From Rachicladosporium sp. CCFEE 5018 (Eukaryota > Ascomycota > Dothideomycetes > Cladosporiales > Cladosporiaceae), in the NCBI GenBank assembly GCA_002077045.2, contig KZ111189.1, positions 64,389-128,388 on the forward strand: DNA of 64,000 nucleotides. Reading direction: 5' to 3'. Of the stretch, positions 53,078-63,039 are shown in pieces. The notes under the pieces are model-generated. The model had not been told where the DNA came from. It saw only the letters and a list, made by a program, of their open reading frames with translations, and did not search any database. How positions within the stretch are numbered: position 1 is the first letter of the stretch; each line of letters begins with the position of its first letter. The position numbers and the translations under genes were made by a program.

Positions 53078-55158
53078 CTATAATTTGGATTTGATTTCAC
53101 CCTGCACAGCATCTTCATTCACCTCTTCCAGCTCCGCTGCAAGCGTTCCTTCAGCAACATCTTCGCCATCCTCGGCTTCTGTGATCCATACCACGCGACC
53201 ACCTGCACTGGCCCGCACTTCTAATTCCATCTTCATCTGCTGCACTACGCAGATGACCTGGCCCGGTTGTACGAGGTCGCCTTCATCAACAAGGAGTTCA
53301 ACAAGCTTCCCAGGAAACGGTATTGTGACATGACGAGGATTATCGCGGTTGCCTTGGCGATGCTTGCTCTCGGCCATGACTGAGCCAGACGATGCGGTGC
53401 TGTGCGTGGCTTCCAGTGTGATGGCAAGTGGGGCATGAGAGCCAGGGAGAGAATACTCGGCCTCCGCACGCAACAGAGCGGGGAACTCGTTGCGGATGAC
53501 TTTTGTCAGGCGGAAATGATGGGTTTGAGGTGCCGCGGCAGCTGATGTATCGCTGATCTTGAGAGCCCAGGCATCGCCCTTGCGAAGAGATACAGCGGCG
53601 TTGGAGCTACCAATCAACGAGCCTGAGCTGGAGGATGTGCTTTGGACCAGGCGTGGCGCACGCTTCGACTCCAATGCCTTCGTCAGCTCTAATCCGGACG
53701 CGAGGAGAGACGCGGCGTTACGCTCAAGCCACGATGTGTCGCAAGTGCCGGCTTCGAAGTCTGGATGTGCAACAATGGCACGGAGGACGTCAATATTGGT
53801 CTTCACACCACTTACTGACGTGTCGTCCAGTGCTCGTCGACACTTCCTGACCGCATCTTCCCAAGTCACCGCTGTTACGATTATCTTAGCCAGCAGGCTA
53901 TCGAAGTCAGATCCGATGATGTTTGTCTGACCCGGGACAAGATGTGTGTCCACGCGGATGCCGTTTCCCGTTGGTAGCGTGAAGGCATCGATACGACCGA
54001 TGCTGAGTGACCAGTCACTCTGCACGTTCTCGGCTGTGATCCGCAACTGTATCGACTTCAGCTTTGGGTTCTCCTGGGAGTCCGAGGCAAAATATCTCGT
54101 GCAAGCATCGTCCACAGTGGCACCTTGCGCAATGTCGAGTTGTGCCTTGACAATATCGCCAGAGAAGATGGACTCGGTCACTGTATGCTCGACCTGCAGC
54201 CGCGGATTCACTTCGAGGAAGTAGAACTCGCGACTCTCAGGATTCGCAAGGAACTCGAATGTGCCCAACGAGAGGTACTGTACGTGCTTAGCCATGCGCA
54301 CGGCAGCGTCGAGAATCCTGTCGACAAAGTCACGGTCCGCAATCGTACTCGGAGCAAGCTCTACTATTTTTTGAAACCGTCTTTGAACGCTGCACTCACG
54401 TTCCCAGAGATGGCGGACACTACCAGAGCCATCGCTAATGATCTGGACCTCGATGTGGCGGAAGCCGTCGATCGCGGCCTTCTCGACGAAGATCTCGTGC
54501 GATGGACTCTCGGACATCGCTCGTTTAGCAGCAGATTCTAGCTCAGATTCTTGCCGGACAAGGCGAATGCCTTTGCCGCCGCCGCCGTCGACTGCTTTGA
54601 GCATCACTGGGTAGCCGATCTGAGCTGCGAAGCGCCGAACATCGTCCAGATGGCTAGTCGGCTTCTCAGTCGCAGGTAGTGTAGGTACACCACACTCCCT
54701 GGCGAGTCGTTTGGCAGCGAGCTTGTCGCCGGTGCGCTCCAAAATTGCCCATCCGGGGCCGATCACCACTGCACCTGCTTCCTCCCACATTCGCCGTGCG
54801 AAGTCTGGTGATTCCGAGAGAAAGCCATAGCCTGCATGCACAGCATCGATTGAATGGTGTCTGACGATGTCAACGAGGTGAGCAATGTCCAGGTAGCTTC
54901 TTGACGAAGGTACTGTGATGATATGACCGGCGCCGGGAGCATGGCCATGGTCATCGCGTGTTGTTAGAGCGAAGGTTTCGATCGATAATTCTCGAGCACT
55001 GTCTATTATACGTTTCGCGATCTCGCCTCTATGAAACCTACCTTAGTGGCTGTCGATGATTATCAAAGTATTCGTTCTTCAACGTACCTGTTTGCTATGA
55101 GTAGCTTCTTGATCGGTCGTCGTACAGTAACGTCCGAGCTTCTTGGGGCTGATCCCAT
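53078..55158 (-). CDS. Acyl-CoA carboxylase biotin carboxylase/BCCP subunit
   Basis: Two exons, 55158-55088 and 55028-53078, give 673 aa. Splicing restores KKLLIANR/GEIAKRIIDSARE, the canonical opening of biotin carboxylases. VHAGYGFLSESPDFA, the ATP-grasp loop KAVDGGGGKGIRLV, HIEVQIISD, the RECSVQRRFQKIVE block, FEFLANPE and LEVNPRLQVEHTVTE follow. The C-terminus carries a biotinyl domain with VVQQMKMELEVRA (Lys in the MKM motif is the biotin site). This A-subunit plan matches 3-methylcrotonyl- or propionyl-CoA carboxylase alpha chains, usually in the mitochondrial matrix. The short N-terminus (MGSAPRSSDVTVRRPIKKLL) has little presequence, so location is uncertain. The gene is divergent, across 400 bp, from a carboxyltransferase, which is almost certainly its partner. 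The substrate is not fixed by sequence. Confidence 0.92.
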
Positions 55159-55558
55159 CTCAATGAGTGCCTTGTCTCGTCCAGTCCTCTCACTTCACTT
55201 TGCTATCGCCGTGAATCAACAAGGACGACTTGCGCATTCCACACCTCAGATAGACATCTCTCCCGCACACGCAAGCCGACTGCCAGCTAGGGAGTGTCGT
55301 CCAACAGCACTATCAAGTAGTGACATGCGGGGAGTGGCTGCCGAGGTCCCTGGCTGTGGCCTTCGACTATGCCCATCAGATCAGATGTAGGGCAATACCG
55401 TTTTAATTTTCAGTCTCCTAGCCTTTGATCTATTTGGAGGAGACTCAGGCTTGACAGCTTCGACTAATGCTGCTCTTACTTATAACCCATCCTACTTGAA
55501 GGCGACTATCTCTCGCTGGTCTTGGGCCGTGACTTGAAACGCTGCTGAGTCCGACAGG
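55159..55558. other. Shared divergent promoter of the carboxylase pair
   Basis: This 400 bp spacer between the two carboxylase subunit genes probably coordinates both. A TTTTAATTTT A/T-rich patch lies near 55400. No factor-binding motif was identified with confidence. Confidence 0.5.
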
Positions 55559-57343
55559 ATGGGAGCAGATGATATGAAGAAAGCTGGACAAGTGGCGCTA
55601 GACCGGGCTCGCCAAGTGTCTTCCCATCTGAACTCTGGAAACGACGGGAGTCAGGATGCTGTAGATCCAGCCCCGCGCAGACGATCGAGGCGAAAACCCG
55701 CAGAAGTCGGGCCTCCTGCGGACTACTCGGACCGGCTCGACCAGATCGCCACGCTCGAGAAGATAGCCCGGACGCCAGACAACACGCACAGAGGCTACCA
55801 GCGGCAGAAGCAAGCCGGCAAGCTATGGGTCCGTGAGCGCGTCGATGCACTGCTTGATCCAGGCAGCTTGCAAGAAGTTGGCAGTGTAAGTGGTGAGGTG
55901 GAGTGGGAGAAGCAGATTACTTCCGACGGACTTGAACACGATGTCCCCAAGACTTTTACTCCCAGCAACAGTGTGCAAGGGTTCGGCAAGTTAAATGGTC
56001 GCAAAGTCGTCTTCACTGCGGACGACTACAGTCTGCGTGCTGGCCATGCAGATGGTGCATCGTGGGAGAAGACTAATTACATCGAGAAGCTTGCGCTGTC
56101 GTTACGCCTACCAATCGTCAAGCTTGTAGATGGCTCCTCAGGCGGAGGCAGCGTGACCACCATCCGCAAGCAAGGATTCTCTTACATACCCCCACTGCCG
56201 GCATTTGAGCACATTGTCAAGCAGCTGAACATGGGCATCCCTAATCTTGGCGCGGTACTGGGTCCAGCCATAGGACTTGGTGCAGCACGAGTGACAATCT
56301 GCCACTTCAGTGTTATGGCCGCGAACATAGGAAGTCTCTTCAACGCCGGTCCTCAAGTCGTAAAAAACGCCACTTTCGAAGACGGGTTGACGATGACCGA
56401 TCTTGGCGGACCAGATATGCACTGTCGTAATGGGACAATCGACAACCTCGCCCGCGACGAGTATGAGGCTCTCGAGCAGCTTCGCACTGTCCTGACGTAT
56501 CTGCCGAATTCAGGTTTCTCTGCACCTCCTGTCTTAGCTTCCGAGGATCCATCAAGTCGTCGCGAACAAAGTCTGCGAACTCTGATACCACGACGGAAAG
56601 AGCGCATGTATGACCCACGTCTGCTCATCCGTCTCGTTGTCGATGAAGGCTCCTTCTTCGAAATCGGCTCTCTGTGGGGCACATCCGCCCTTGTCGGGCT
56701 CGCGCGGCTTGCAGGTCACTCTGTGGGTATCATCTCGAACAATTGTGAGTCACCCACTGGCGGTGCGTTGGACGCACTGGGCTCGCAGAAGATCACGAAG
56801 CACCTTAAGTTGTGCGATGTAATGAACCTGCCTATACTGCAGTTCGTCGATGTACCCGGCTATGCAATCGGAACAGCAGCGGAGCGAAGCGCTACCATGC
56901 GACATGGCGTGAACTTGGCGCTGGCCTACTACACGACGACGACTCCCGTGTTCTCGGTCGTCACTCGAAGGGCCTACGGTGTTGCAGGTGGTGTCATGCT
57001 GGACTGTCGTGATCCACGCATGCGTATAGCCTGGCCGAGTGGTGACTGGGGGTCGCTTCCTCTCAAAGGTGGCATTGAGGTCGGTCACTCCTTCGAGCTC
57101 AAGGAGGCTGCAAGGAAAGGCGGTCCCGAAGCTGCAGAAGAACTGAGGCAGAAGTTGGAGGTCGAGTATGAGGGCTTGATGAACCCTGTACGCACAGCAA
57201 ACGCGTTTGGGGTTGAGGCGATCATCGACCCGGCTGATACTAGGAGTGTGGTTTGCACGTGGGTTGAGCACATGTATGGAGGCTTGATGGAGGAGAGAGT
57301 AGCGAAACGCAGAGCCGGCGTGTTGCACGCACAATTTGCATAA
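55559..57343 (+). CDS. Acyl-CoA carboxylase carboxyltransferase (beta) subunit
   Basis: A single exon of 594 aa. A basic disordered N-terminus (~50 aa) precedes the crotonase-fold tandem: QAGKLWVRERVDALLDPGSL, RKVVFTADDYSLRAGHADGA, LPIVKLVDGSSGGGSV, AVLGPAIGLGAARVTICHFS, DGLTMTDLGGPDMHCRNGTI, then the second half VDEGSFFEIGSLWG, ESPTGGALDALGSQKITKHL, LPILQFVDVPGYAIGTAAER and TRRAYGVAGGVMLDCRDP. This is the usual N- and C-lobe organisation of biotin-dependent carboxyltransferases. The oxyanion-hole regions (GPAIGLGAA and YGVAGGVM) differ from the sequences I associate with methylcrotonyl-CoA carboxylase (GPSVAGGAY-like) and with propionyl-CoA carboxylase (YGGAYDVM-like). It is therefore probably neither in the strict sense, and its acyl substrate is unknown. 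Pairing with the biotin carboxylase gene indicates one heteromeric enzyme. Confidence 0.92.
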   Translation: MGADDMKKAGQVALDRARQVSSHLNSGNDGSQDAVDPAPRRRSRRKPAEVGPPADYSDRLDQIATLEKIARTPDNTHRGYQRQKQAGKLWVRERVDALLDPGSLQEVGSVSGEVEWEKQITSDGLEHDVPKTFTPSNSVQGFGKLNGRKVVFTADDYSLRAGHADGASWEKTNYIEKLALSLRLPIVKLVDGSSGGGSVTTIRKQGFSYIPPLPAFEHIVKQLNMGIPNLGAVLGPAIGLGAARVTICHFSVMAANIGSLFNAGPQVVKNATFEDGLTMTDLGGPDMHCRNGTIDNLARDEYEALEQLRTVLTYLPNSGFSAPPVLASEDPSSRREQSLRTLIPRRKERMYDPRLLIRLVVDEGSFFEIGSLWGTSALVGLARLAGHSVGIISNNCESPTGGALDALGSQKITKHLKLCDVMNLPILQFVDVPGYAIGTAAERSATMRHGVNLALAYYTTTTPVFSVVTRRAYGVAGGVMLDCRDPRMRIAWPSGDWGSLPLKGGIEVGHSFELKEAARKGGPEAAEELRQKLEVEYEGLMNPVRTANAFGVEAIIDPADTRSVVCTWVEHMYGGLMEERVAKRRAGVLHAQFA

Positions 57344-57636
57344 GGTGTCGCCGTTCCCGCGTGAGAGGTGCTACAAATCTGCGTGATAGAGCTCAGGGCG
57401 GATCGACCTACCGAATCAGCCTTTTTGGATATGGAGCCGTCTCGAACCCGATGGCTTAACAGTCACGAAGATTTTGGAGTGTGAGTGCAGAAGCATGAGA
57501 GCAATGAGCAGAGGTGGGGAGCAAACGACTCTGTGCCAAGGTCTATTTTCATGACATACGCGCCTACACATGCTGTGTCTACTGTGAACTTTGAGATCCG
57601 CGAAACCCGCTCCGGCGCCAGCATAGCGATACCTAT

Positions 57637-59266
57637 CTACGCTACCGGTAGTATACCTTGCGGATTGGTGAGCGTCAGACCTGGGTCGTACGCCGCCTTG
57701 AGCTTCTGCAACCTTGGCAGACTTGAACCATAGTACGCACTTTGAGCCGCTGTCTGACTCAGGCGATTATCGGCATAGTTGATATACATGCCCCAGTCGC
57801 TCGAAGCCATGCCCGCAGTCGTATTAGAAACGAAGTTGTCCAGGAATGGGTAGCCATCAGATGGATATGAGCCGGAGTAGACTTGATCATAGAATTGGAT
57901 GAGGTACAGCTTGTCGCGGTGGGCGTATGACGACAAGGAGTGATCGCCGTTGGTGACACCGGAGAAGGCGCCGCCGTGAAGGTCGAGCTGAAACCACCAG
58001 CCTCTTCTATTCGTAGGACCGACGTTGTACCTAGCAATTCGTGTTAGACCGGGCGGTGCATGGCAGACCAGGGGTAAGCATACCAATAATTCACAAAGTT
58101 CTTGGCGGCAGTGCCGTTAAGGCCCTTCAACATCAAACTCTTCGAGTAGAACGTTTGTTGCTGATCTCGAGGTCAGCATACGCTCACACAGCACACAGTA
58201 AGTGTGACTCACGAAAGAGTACGGCGTCGTTGGGTCCGTTGCAGCGTTTGAGTAGTGCGAGAAAGCGTTCAGGAAAGTCGTGGTCGTCGTGGAAGCCAAC
58301 ACCAAGCCAGTCTTGTCCTGTAAGGGCTGCAGAGCAGCCTTCAACCCAGTTACATTGCCGAAGAACATGCCCTCGAAGTAAGAAGACCCGCTCGACACAA
58401 ACGCGCGCATTGTAAGATCAGCCGGCATGAAGGTCTTAGTGTAGTTCTCCAATGTAGCTAGATTGCCCGGTGCGGTTGTTGTGTTCCACTTGAAGTTCAT
58501 GTTGAAGTAGGTGACTTGGGACGGCGCGGCGAAGGTGTTGAATTCGTACTGCGCTATAATGCCGAAACTGCTGCCAGCACCTCTGAGTGCCCAGAACAGA
58601 TCGGACCTCTCAGTTGCAGAGGTGTGCACAATTGTTCCATTCGCAAGGACTACAGTCATGCCAATGATCCAGTCGGTGGCAAGGCCGTACTTGTGTGAGC
58701 TCATGCCATAGCCACCATGCAGTGAGTGGCCGCTAACACCGACACTGATGATTGTCAGTTATGTCACCGCCACGGACATTGCAGTTGACTCACCCAGGAC
58801 ATGTCCCTGCCGATATTGCTCTTCCTCCCTGGCTGTAAAGCTGGTTCGTAACATGACCGAGTCTAGCTCCAGGCTGTACAATGGCGATGTTGGTGGTGCT
58901 ATTGACGGTGACATTGAACATGCGATCTAGCTCAATCATGAGGTGCCCATCTTCGCCGCCCAATCCGAAGGATGCGTAGTAGTGACCGCCGGACTTGGCA
59001 GTGACCTTGACTCCAGATAGCTGTCCACAGATCACCGCGGCCTGGATTTGTGCAATGGTGGTGGGAACTGCCACAGCAACCGGCGTATACGTGAGACGAG
59101 GATTAAAAGGTTTGATGTCAGCGTTCCACGTCGACGATCCTTTCGTATCGACGGGAACGGAGGAATTGGCCAAGCAGCCGTCGATGGCTGCGCGTCGATG
59201 CACTGATCCAGCAGTAGTGACGGCAACGAAGAGACCCGCGAGGGCAACGTGTTTGATGAACGACAT
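57637..59266 (-). CDS. Secreted bicovalent FAD-linked oxidase (BBE/oligosaccharide-oxidase type)
   Basis: Four exons, 59266-58794, 58744-58213, 58160-58084 and 58030-57637, give 491 aa. The signal peptide is MSFIKHVALAGLFVAVTTAG. The FAD_binding_4 domain has VTAKSGGHYYASFGLGGEDG, where the His is the usual histidyl-FAD site. Across intron 1 comes ISAGTCPGVGVSGHSLHGGY, whose Cys is the usual cysteinyl-FAD site, so flavin is probably attached twice. GLATDWIIGMTVVLANGTIV and FWALRGAGSSFGI follow. The C-terminal BBE motif appears as YYGSSLPRLQKLKAAYDPGL, ending TLTNPQGILPVA. Several N-glycosylation sequons fit secretion. Relatives oxidise cello- or chito-oligosaccharides, or act in alkaloid or secondary metabolism. 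No cluster partner is visible, so a carbohydrate oxidase is the default guess. All introns are consensus. Confidence 0.92.
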
Positions 59267-61406
59267 AGCAAAGTAGTGAAAGTAGCTACACTGCAGGCCA
59301 GCTGCTCAGGGATGTTGTGATCGATTTATCAGTCTTCAACATGATGGAGCCTCCGGAGGGCATCCTCGACGCCCACGGTCGCGTTGGCAGCCCCAACTCC
59401 AAGGTGCGTCTGACTCCTTTCTCAGCTCACATTGATTGGGATCCATATTACGGGTCTCGAACACGAGTTGGCGGCGCACGAAACATCTCGAAGGGTCCGC
59501 AATGGGAGCATCATCCGTTGCTTGCAGGCGGTGCAGACCTAGCAGGCGAAGAAAGCCCGACGCATGTATATTGCAGTGCTGCATTGCGAAACGCAGCCAA
59601 GCAAAATGTGAGGGAAGGCCATTGTCGATCGCTTCGAGTTGGTCAGGCTGATGCTTGGTTGAGCTTGGCTTCCACGCTGACAGCGCTCTCGACGGCCCGC
59701 TTACACGAACTCATGGAAATGTGGCTGTCGCCCTGCGTCGGAAGTCCTCGTGATCCTGCATCGATTCTCGTGCTGCATGATGTTGGCGAGCAGTCTTGAT
59801 GCAGTGTACGATGGCAGATAGGGTTGGAGTCTGGATTTGCTATGTCCAGTGCATGATAAGGTTGGCGCTAATCAGCCGCCTCAGACTAAACCTCACGCGG
59901 CTTGCTATGGAGAGCTCTTCTCACAACTCAGGAGAGCCACATAAGACTGAGCATGAACGTGTGAAGTCCGTCATTCCGCAGTGCGTATCCATGTGGACAC
60001 CTCCAAGGGATGGGAGGAGAGAGCTTGGGGAAGATGGTCAACCAACTTGATACTCATTACATACGATACATCCTCTTCCAATGCAGAACCCCCACGCCCT
60101 CCTCACTTACGGCCTTTGCCGTCTAGAGTGCTGGTACTACTGCAAAGTTCCATTCTCCCGAGCCGTGCTCGATGTACTCCTTATCAAGCCCGACACCTCA
60201 CCTCTCGCCTCTCGCCTGCGTCTCATCGCCTCCACACCAGACACCAAGACCTGCAGGATCGCTGCTCGCGTGAGAGCTTGGCTGACACTGAAGTCTGGGC
60301 ACTATGGAAAAACGGGCCTTCCTGGATCGGACCATGTGAGGGCCAGTAACGTGTGGCGATGCGGCTGGTCATGCCTGCTCGCGTCGAACCTCAGGACCGC
60401 ACATTGCGAATCCTGTTGGCAACCATTGCGAAGCTGGCTGCATGCCAATGCTGCGCCATCAACAGCTGTCGATGAGGCACACCTTCCATAGTCCATCCTG
60501 GCGTACCTGCGCTGACCGAGTTCTTACACCTTACGTCGTCGGCATTTGCACCCGAACAGCCCTCGAGCGCCACTGCAGGCGGATCATGAGCAGGCTGAGC
60601 GGCTTCTCACACAGATAACGGCCCAGATCCCGCGCTAATCGTCGGCTACGGGGCGACGTCCGGGTCGTAGGGCTTGTGGTGTCACGGCTCACGTGGCTTG
60701 CGAACCCGACGGTTGGGATAGTGGACCGCACGCAACGTCTCGACCCTCTCTGCGCCTTCGCTGCACGCAACACCTGCTTGCACCATCTGCATAGCAATCT
60801 GGCTCAATCTCGATACAGCTCGCGGACCGCCCTGCTACTATGGACTTCGCCGCTGCCTGCAGCCACACAGCTCGACTGTGTTTGCCAGAAATAGCTCTGG
60901 GAACCGAACTCGCATGCCGCGATCATCCTCAGGCGACTATTGACCGAACAACACATCAAGCCAAATTGCTTCCATATGAAGCCGCAGAAAACTAGTAAGA
61001 GATCGCCAAATCCGCCTACCGGTCTCGAGCTAGAGCTGAGGTCAGCCTCATCGGGTGATGCCTCCTGCAGCATTTATCCTGCTGTCTTACGACGCATACC
61101 AGGAGTTCTTCGACATCCCAGAGGATTCACTCGCAGCCGGGTAAAGACACCACCAACACGACTTGCAGGTACCCGCAGTACAGTGCTGGAAGCGCATATG
61201 GACCCTCTGGCTAGGCATTCATGCTGCGAGATTGAGGTAGTGGAGTGTAGACTCGACACTATGTGTTGCTGAGTGCCGCTGGTGTCAAAGGTAGGAGAGC
61301 TGACTCGATCAAAGCAGCCCCGCGTATATGAGAGGAAGGTAGGTCGTTCCGCCAATCTGTTCATTCCACCAACACTTGAGCCTTTCCAATTGTGACTGCT
61401 TTTAAG
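59267..61406. other. Intergenic, nothing recognised
   Basis: About 2.1 kb between the oxidase start and the xylanase start. Frames such as 59317-59799 and 60081-60491 (plus) have no family resemblance and no coding-like codon bias. The region should hold both promoters. Confidence 0.45.
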
Positions 61407-62646
61407 ATGAAGTCTTCGATTCTTTTCACTGCTTTCGCGGCTGTCTCGAGCGTCACTGCCGGAGTCATTGAGGCCCGCGCTGCCCTAGCTAGGAGAGCGT
61501 TGCCCAACTCGGTCCAGGCCTGGACAAATGACTACGCTAATGTAGGCATGCTTCGTGAGGCGAGCAGGAATGATCGCCGCTTACAATCTTGGGCAGGTAA
61601 ACTTCACTACAGGCGCCAATGGTGTCTTCAACGTCAACTGGAACAACCCTCCAGGTGAGTACCTCGATGGGGTAGCCCTGCCTCGGTGCTTACTGGACCC
61701 TGACATGTATGTACAGGCGGCAATGGTGTACACGGGCGCGGCTACAATAGGCCGGCAAATGACATGTAAGTCGTAACGACAATCAGCATGCTTTCTTGTC
61801 TGATTGAATTCAGCGTCGTGAACTACACCGGAACCTTCAAGACTTCAGGAGCTGCGTACCTCGCCTTGTACGGCTGGACTCGCAATCCTCTTGTAGAGTA
61901 CTATGGTACGCATCACTGCTGCTGCAGCTAGGCACATCGACTAACGTCGTTGCAGTCATCGAGTCCATGGGCAACCATAACCCGAGCGACAACGTCTCCG
62001 CCACTCAGTATGGCTGTCTACAGAGTGACGGTGGCACTTGTAAGCGTCGCGATGCATAGTCATGGTGAACCCCACTGACGTCCGAGTCAGATGAAGTCTG
62101 GGAGAAGAAACGTACCAATGCTGCCTCGATTGACGGCGACCACACGAACTTCGAGCAGGTATATAACACGCCGCATGGATGATCTCTTCTCCCTCAGACA
62201 CTAATTGGGTACAGTACTGGTCCGTCCGAACTACCATGCATACTGGTGGGACCATCACTCTTGCCAACCACATCGCTGCCTGGAAAAACGCAGGACTTCT
62301 GCTAGGGACTCAGCAATATCTCGACATTGCCGTGGAGTCGCAACAAGGCGCTGGCTCTGCTGTAATAACCGTCGGCACTGCGCCTTCCACTGCTCTGCCG
62401 AATACACCTACGCCGACTCGACGTACTGCCCGCGCTGCCGGCACGTGTCCGCGAAGCAGCACAACGGGGTTGAGTAGTACGACGAAGGTCACTACGACGA
62501 CGAAAGCCAGTACGACCACTACCACGGTAGCGACGACAACGACCGCGGCGGCGGTCACGACTACAACGGTGGCTACTACGCCCGTTCCGACGACGTTCGC
62601 GAGCTCGACAAGTCCTGTGAGTGCGACTGCAACAAGTTCGGTGTAA
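61407..62646 (+). CDS. GH11 endo-1,4-beta-xylanase with Thr-rich tail
   Basis: Seven exons, 61407-61541, 61597-61654, 61717-61765, 61814-61905, 61956-62039, 62091-62158 and 62215-62646, give 305 aa. The signal peptide is MKSSILFTAFAAVSSVTAG, with a propeptide-like LARRA. The first intron (55 bp, GTAGGC...GGCAG) restores the GH11 strand QAWTNDYANVNFTTGANGVF. GRGYNRPANDIVVNYTGTF and LALYGWTRNPLVEYY follow, with the nucleophile Glu at 109. The block YWSVRTTMHTGGTITLANHI and then IAVESQQGAGSA carry the acid/base Glu at 203. The last ~80 residues are a Thr/Ser-rich linker (TTTVATTTTAAAVTTTTVAT) with no carbohydrate-binding module after it. It ends in SSV, so it may be a bare glycosylated stalk. 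The enzyme would hydrolyse xylan outside the cell. Having seven exons makes it the most intron-rich gene here. Confidence 0.9.
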
Positions 62647-63039
62647 GCGGATCGTCCCACGCAAGTACAACAGGGAAAAGCAAAGGGAAGAGGGTGGTGG
62701 CAGATATGATGACACGTATATACGACACGTATGCAATGACTTACAAGGGGACATCTGAGACGAGTCGCAAATCTGCATATGAGTTGCGCTGCTGTGTCAG
62801 TCTACAGCGGCCTTCGCAGGCTCTCACGCAAGCCAATGTTATGGGATTGACTTCGCAGGTGGTGAAGGGATCGATATCTCTCGACCCGCGATACTTGCAT
62901 GCATGACAGCAATCGCAGTCGTTGCAGCAAAGCCGTACTGCCGAAGCGATACTTGCGTATAGAACGGAAGCAGGTGAGCTGCTCGCTCCTGCCTCCGGAC
63001 ACCTACATGTGAGCACCCTCTACTACCTCAGCATCAGTC
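62647..63039. other. Convergent 3' spacer
   Basis: About 390 bp between the xylanase stop and the stop of the CIR_N-domain gene. No gene is supported. Confidence 0.5.

Noticed and set aside
62302..62778. 158-codon Arg-rich minus frame over the xylanase tail
   Set aside because: It is the antisense of the Thr/Ser-rich linker, where a repetitive codon pattern keeps other frames open.
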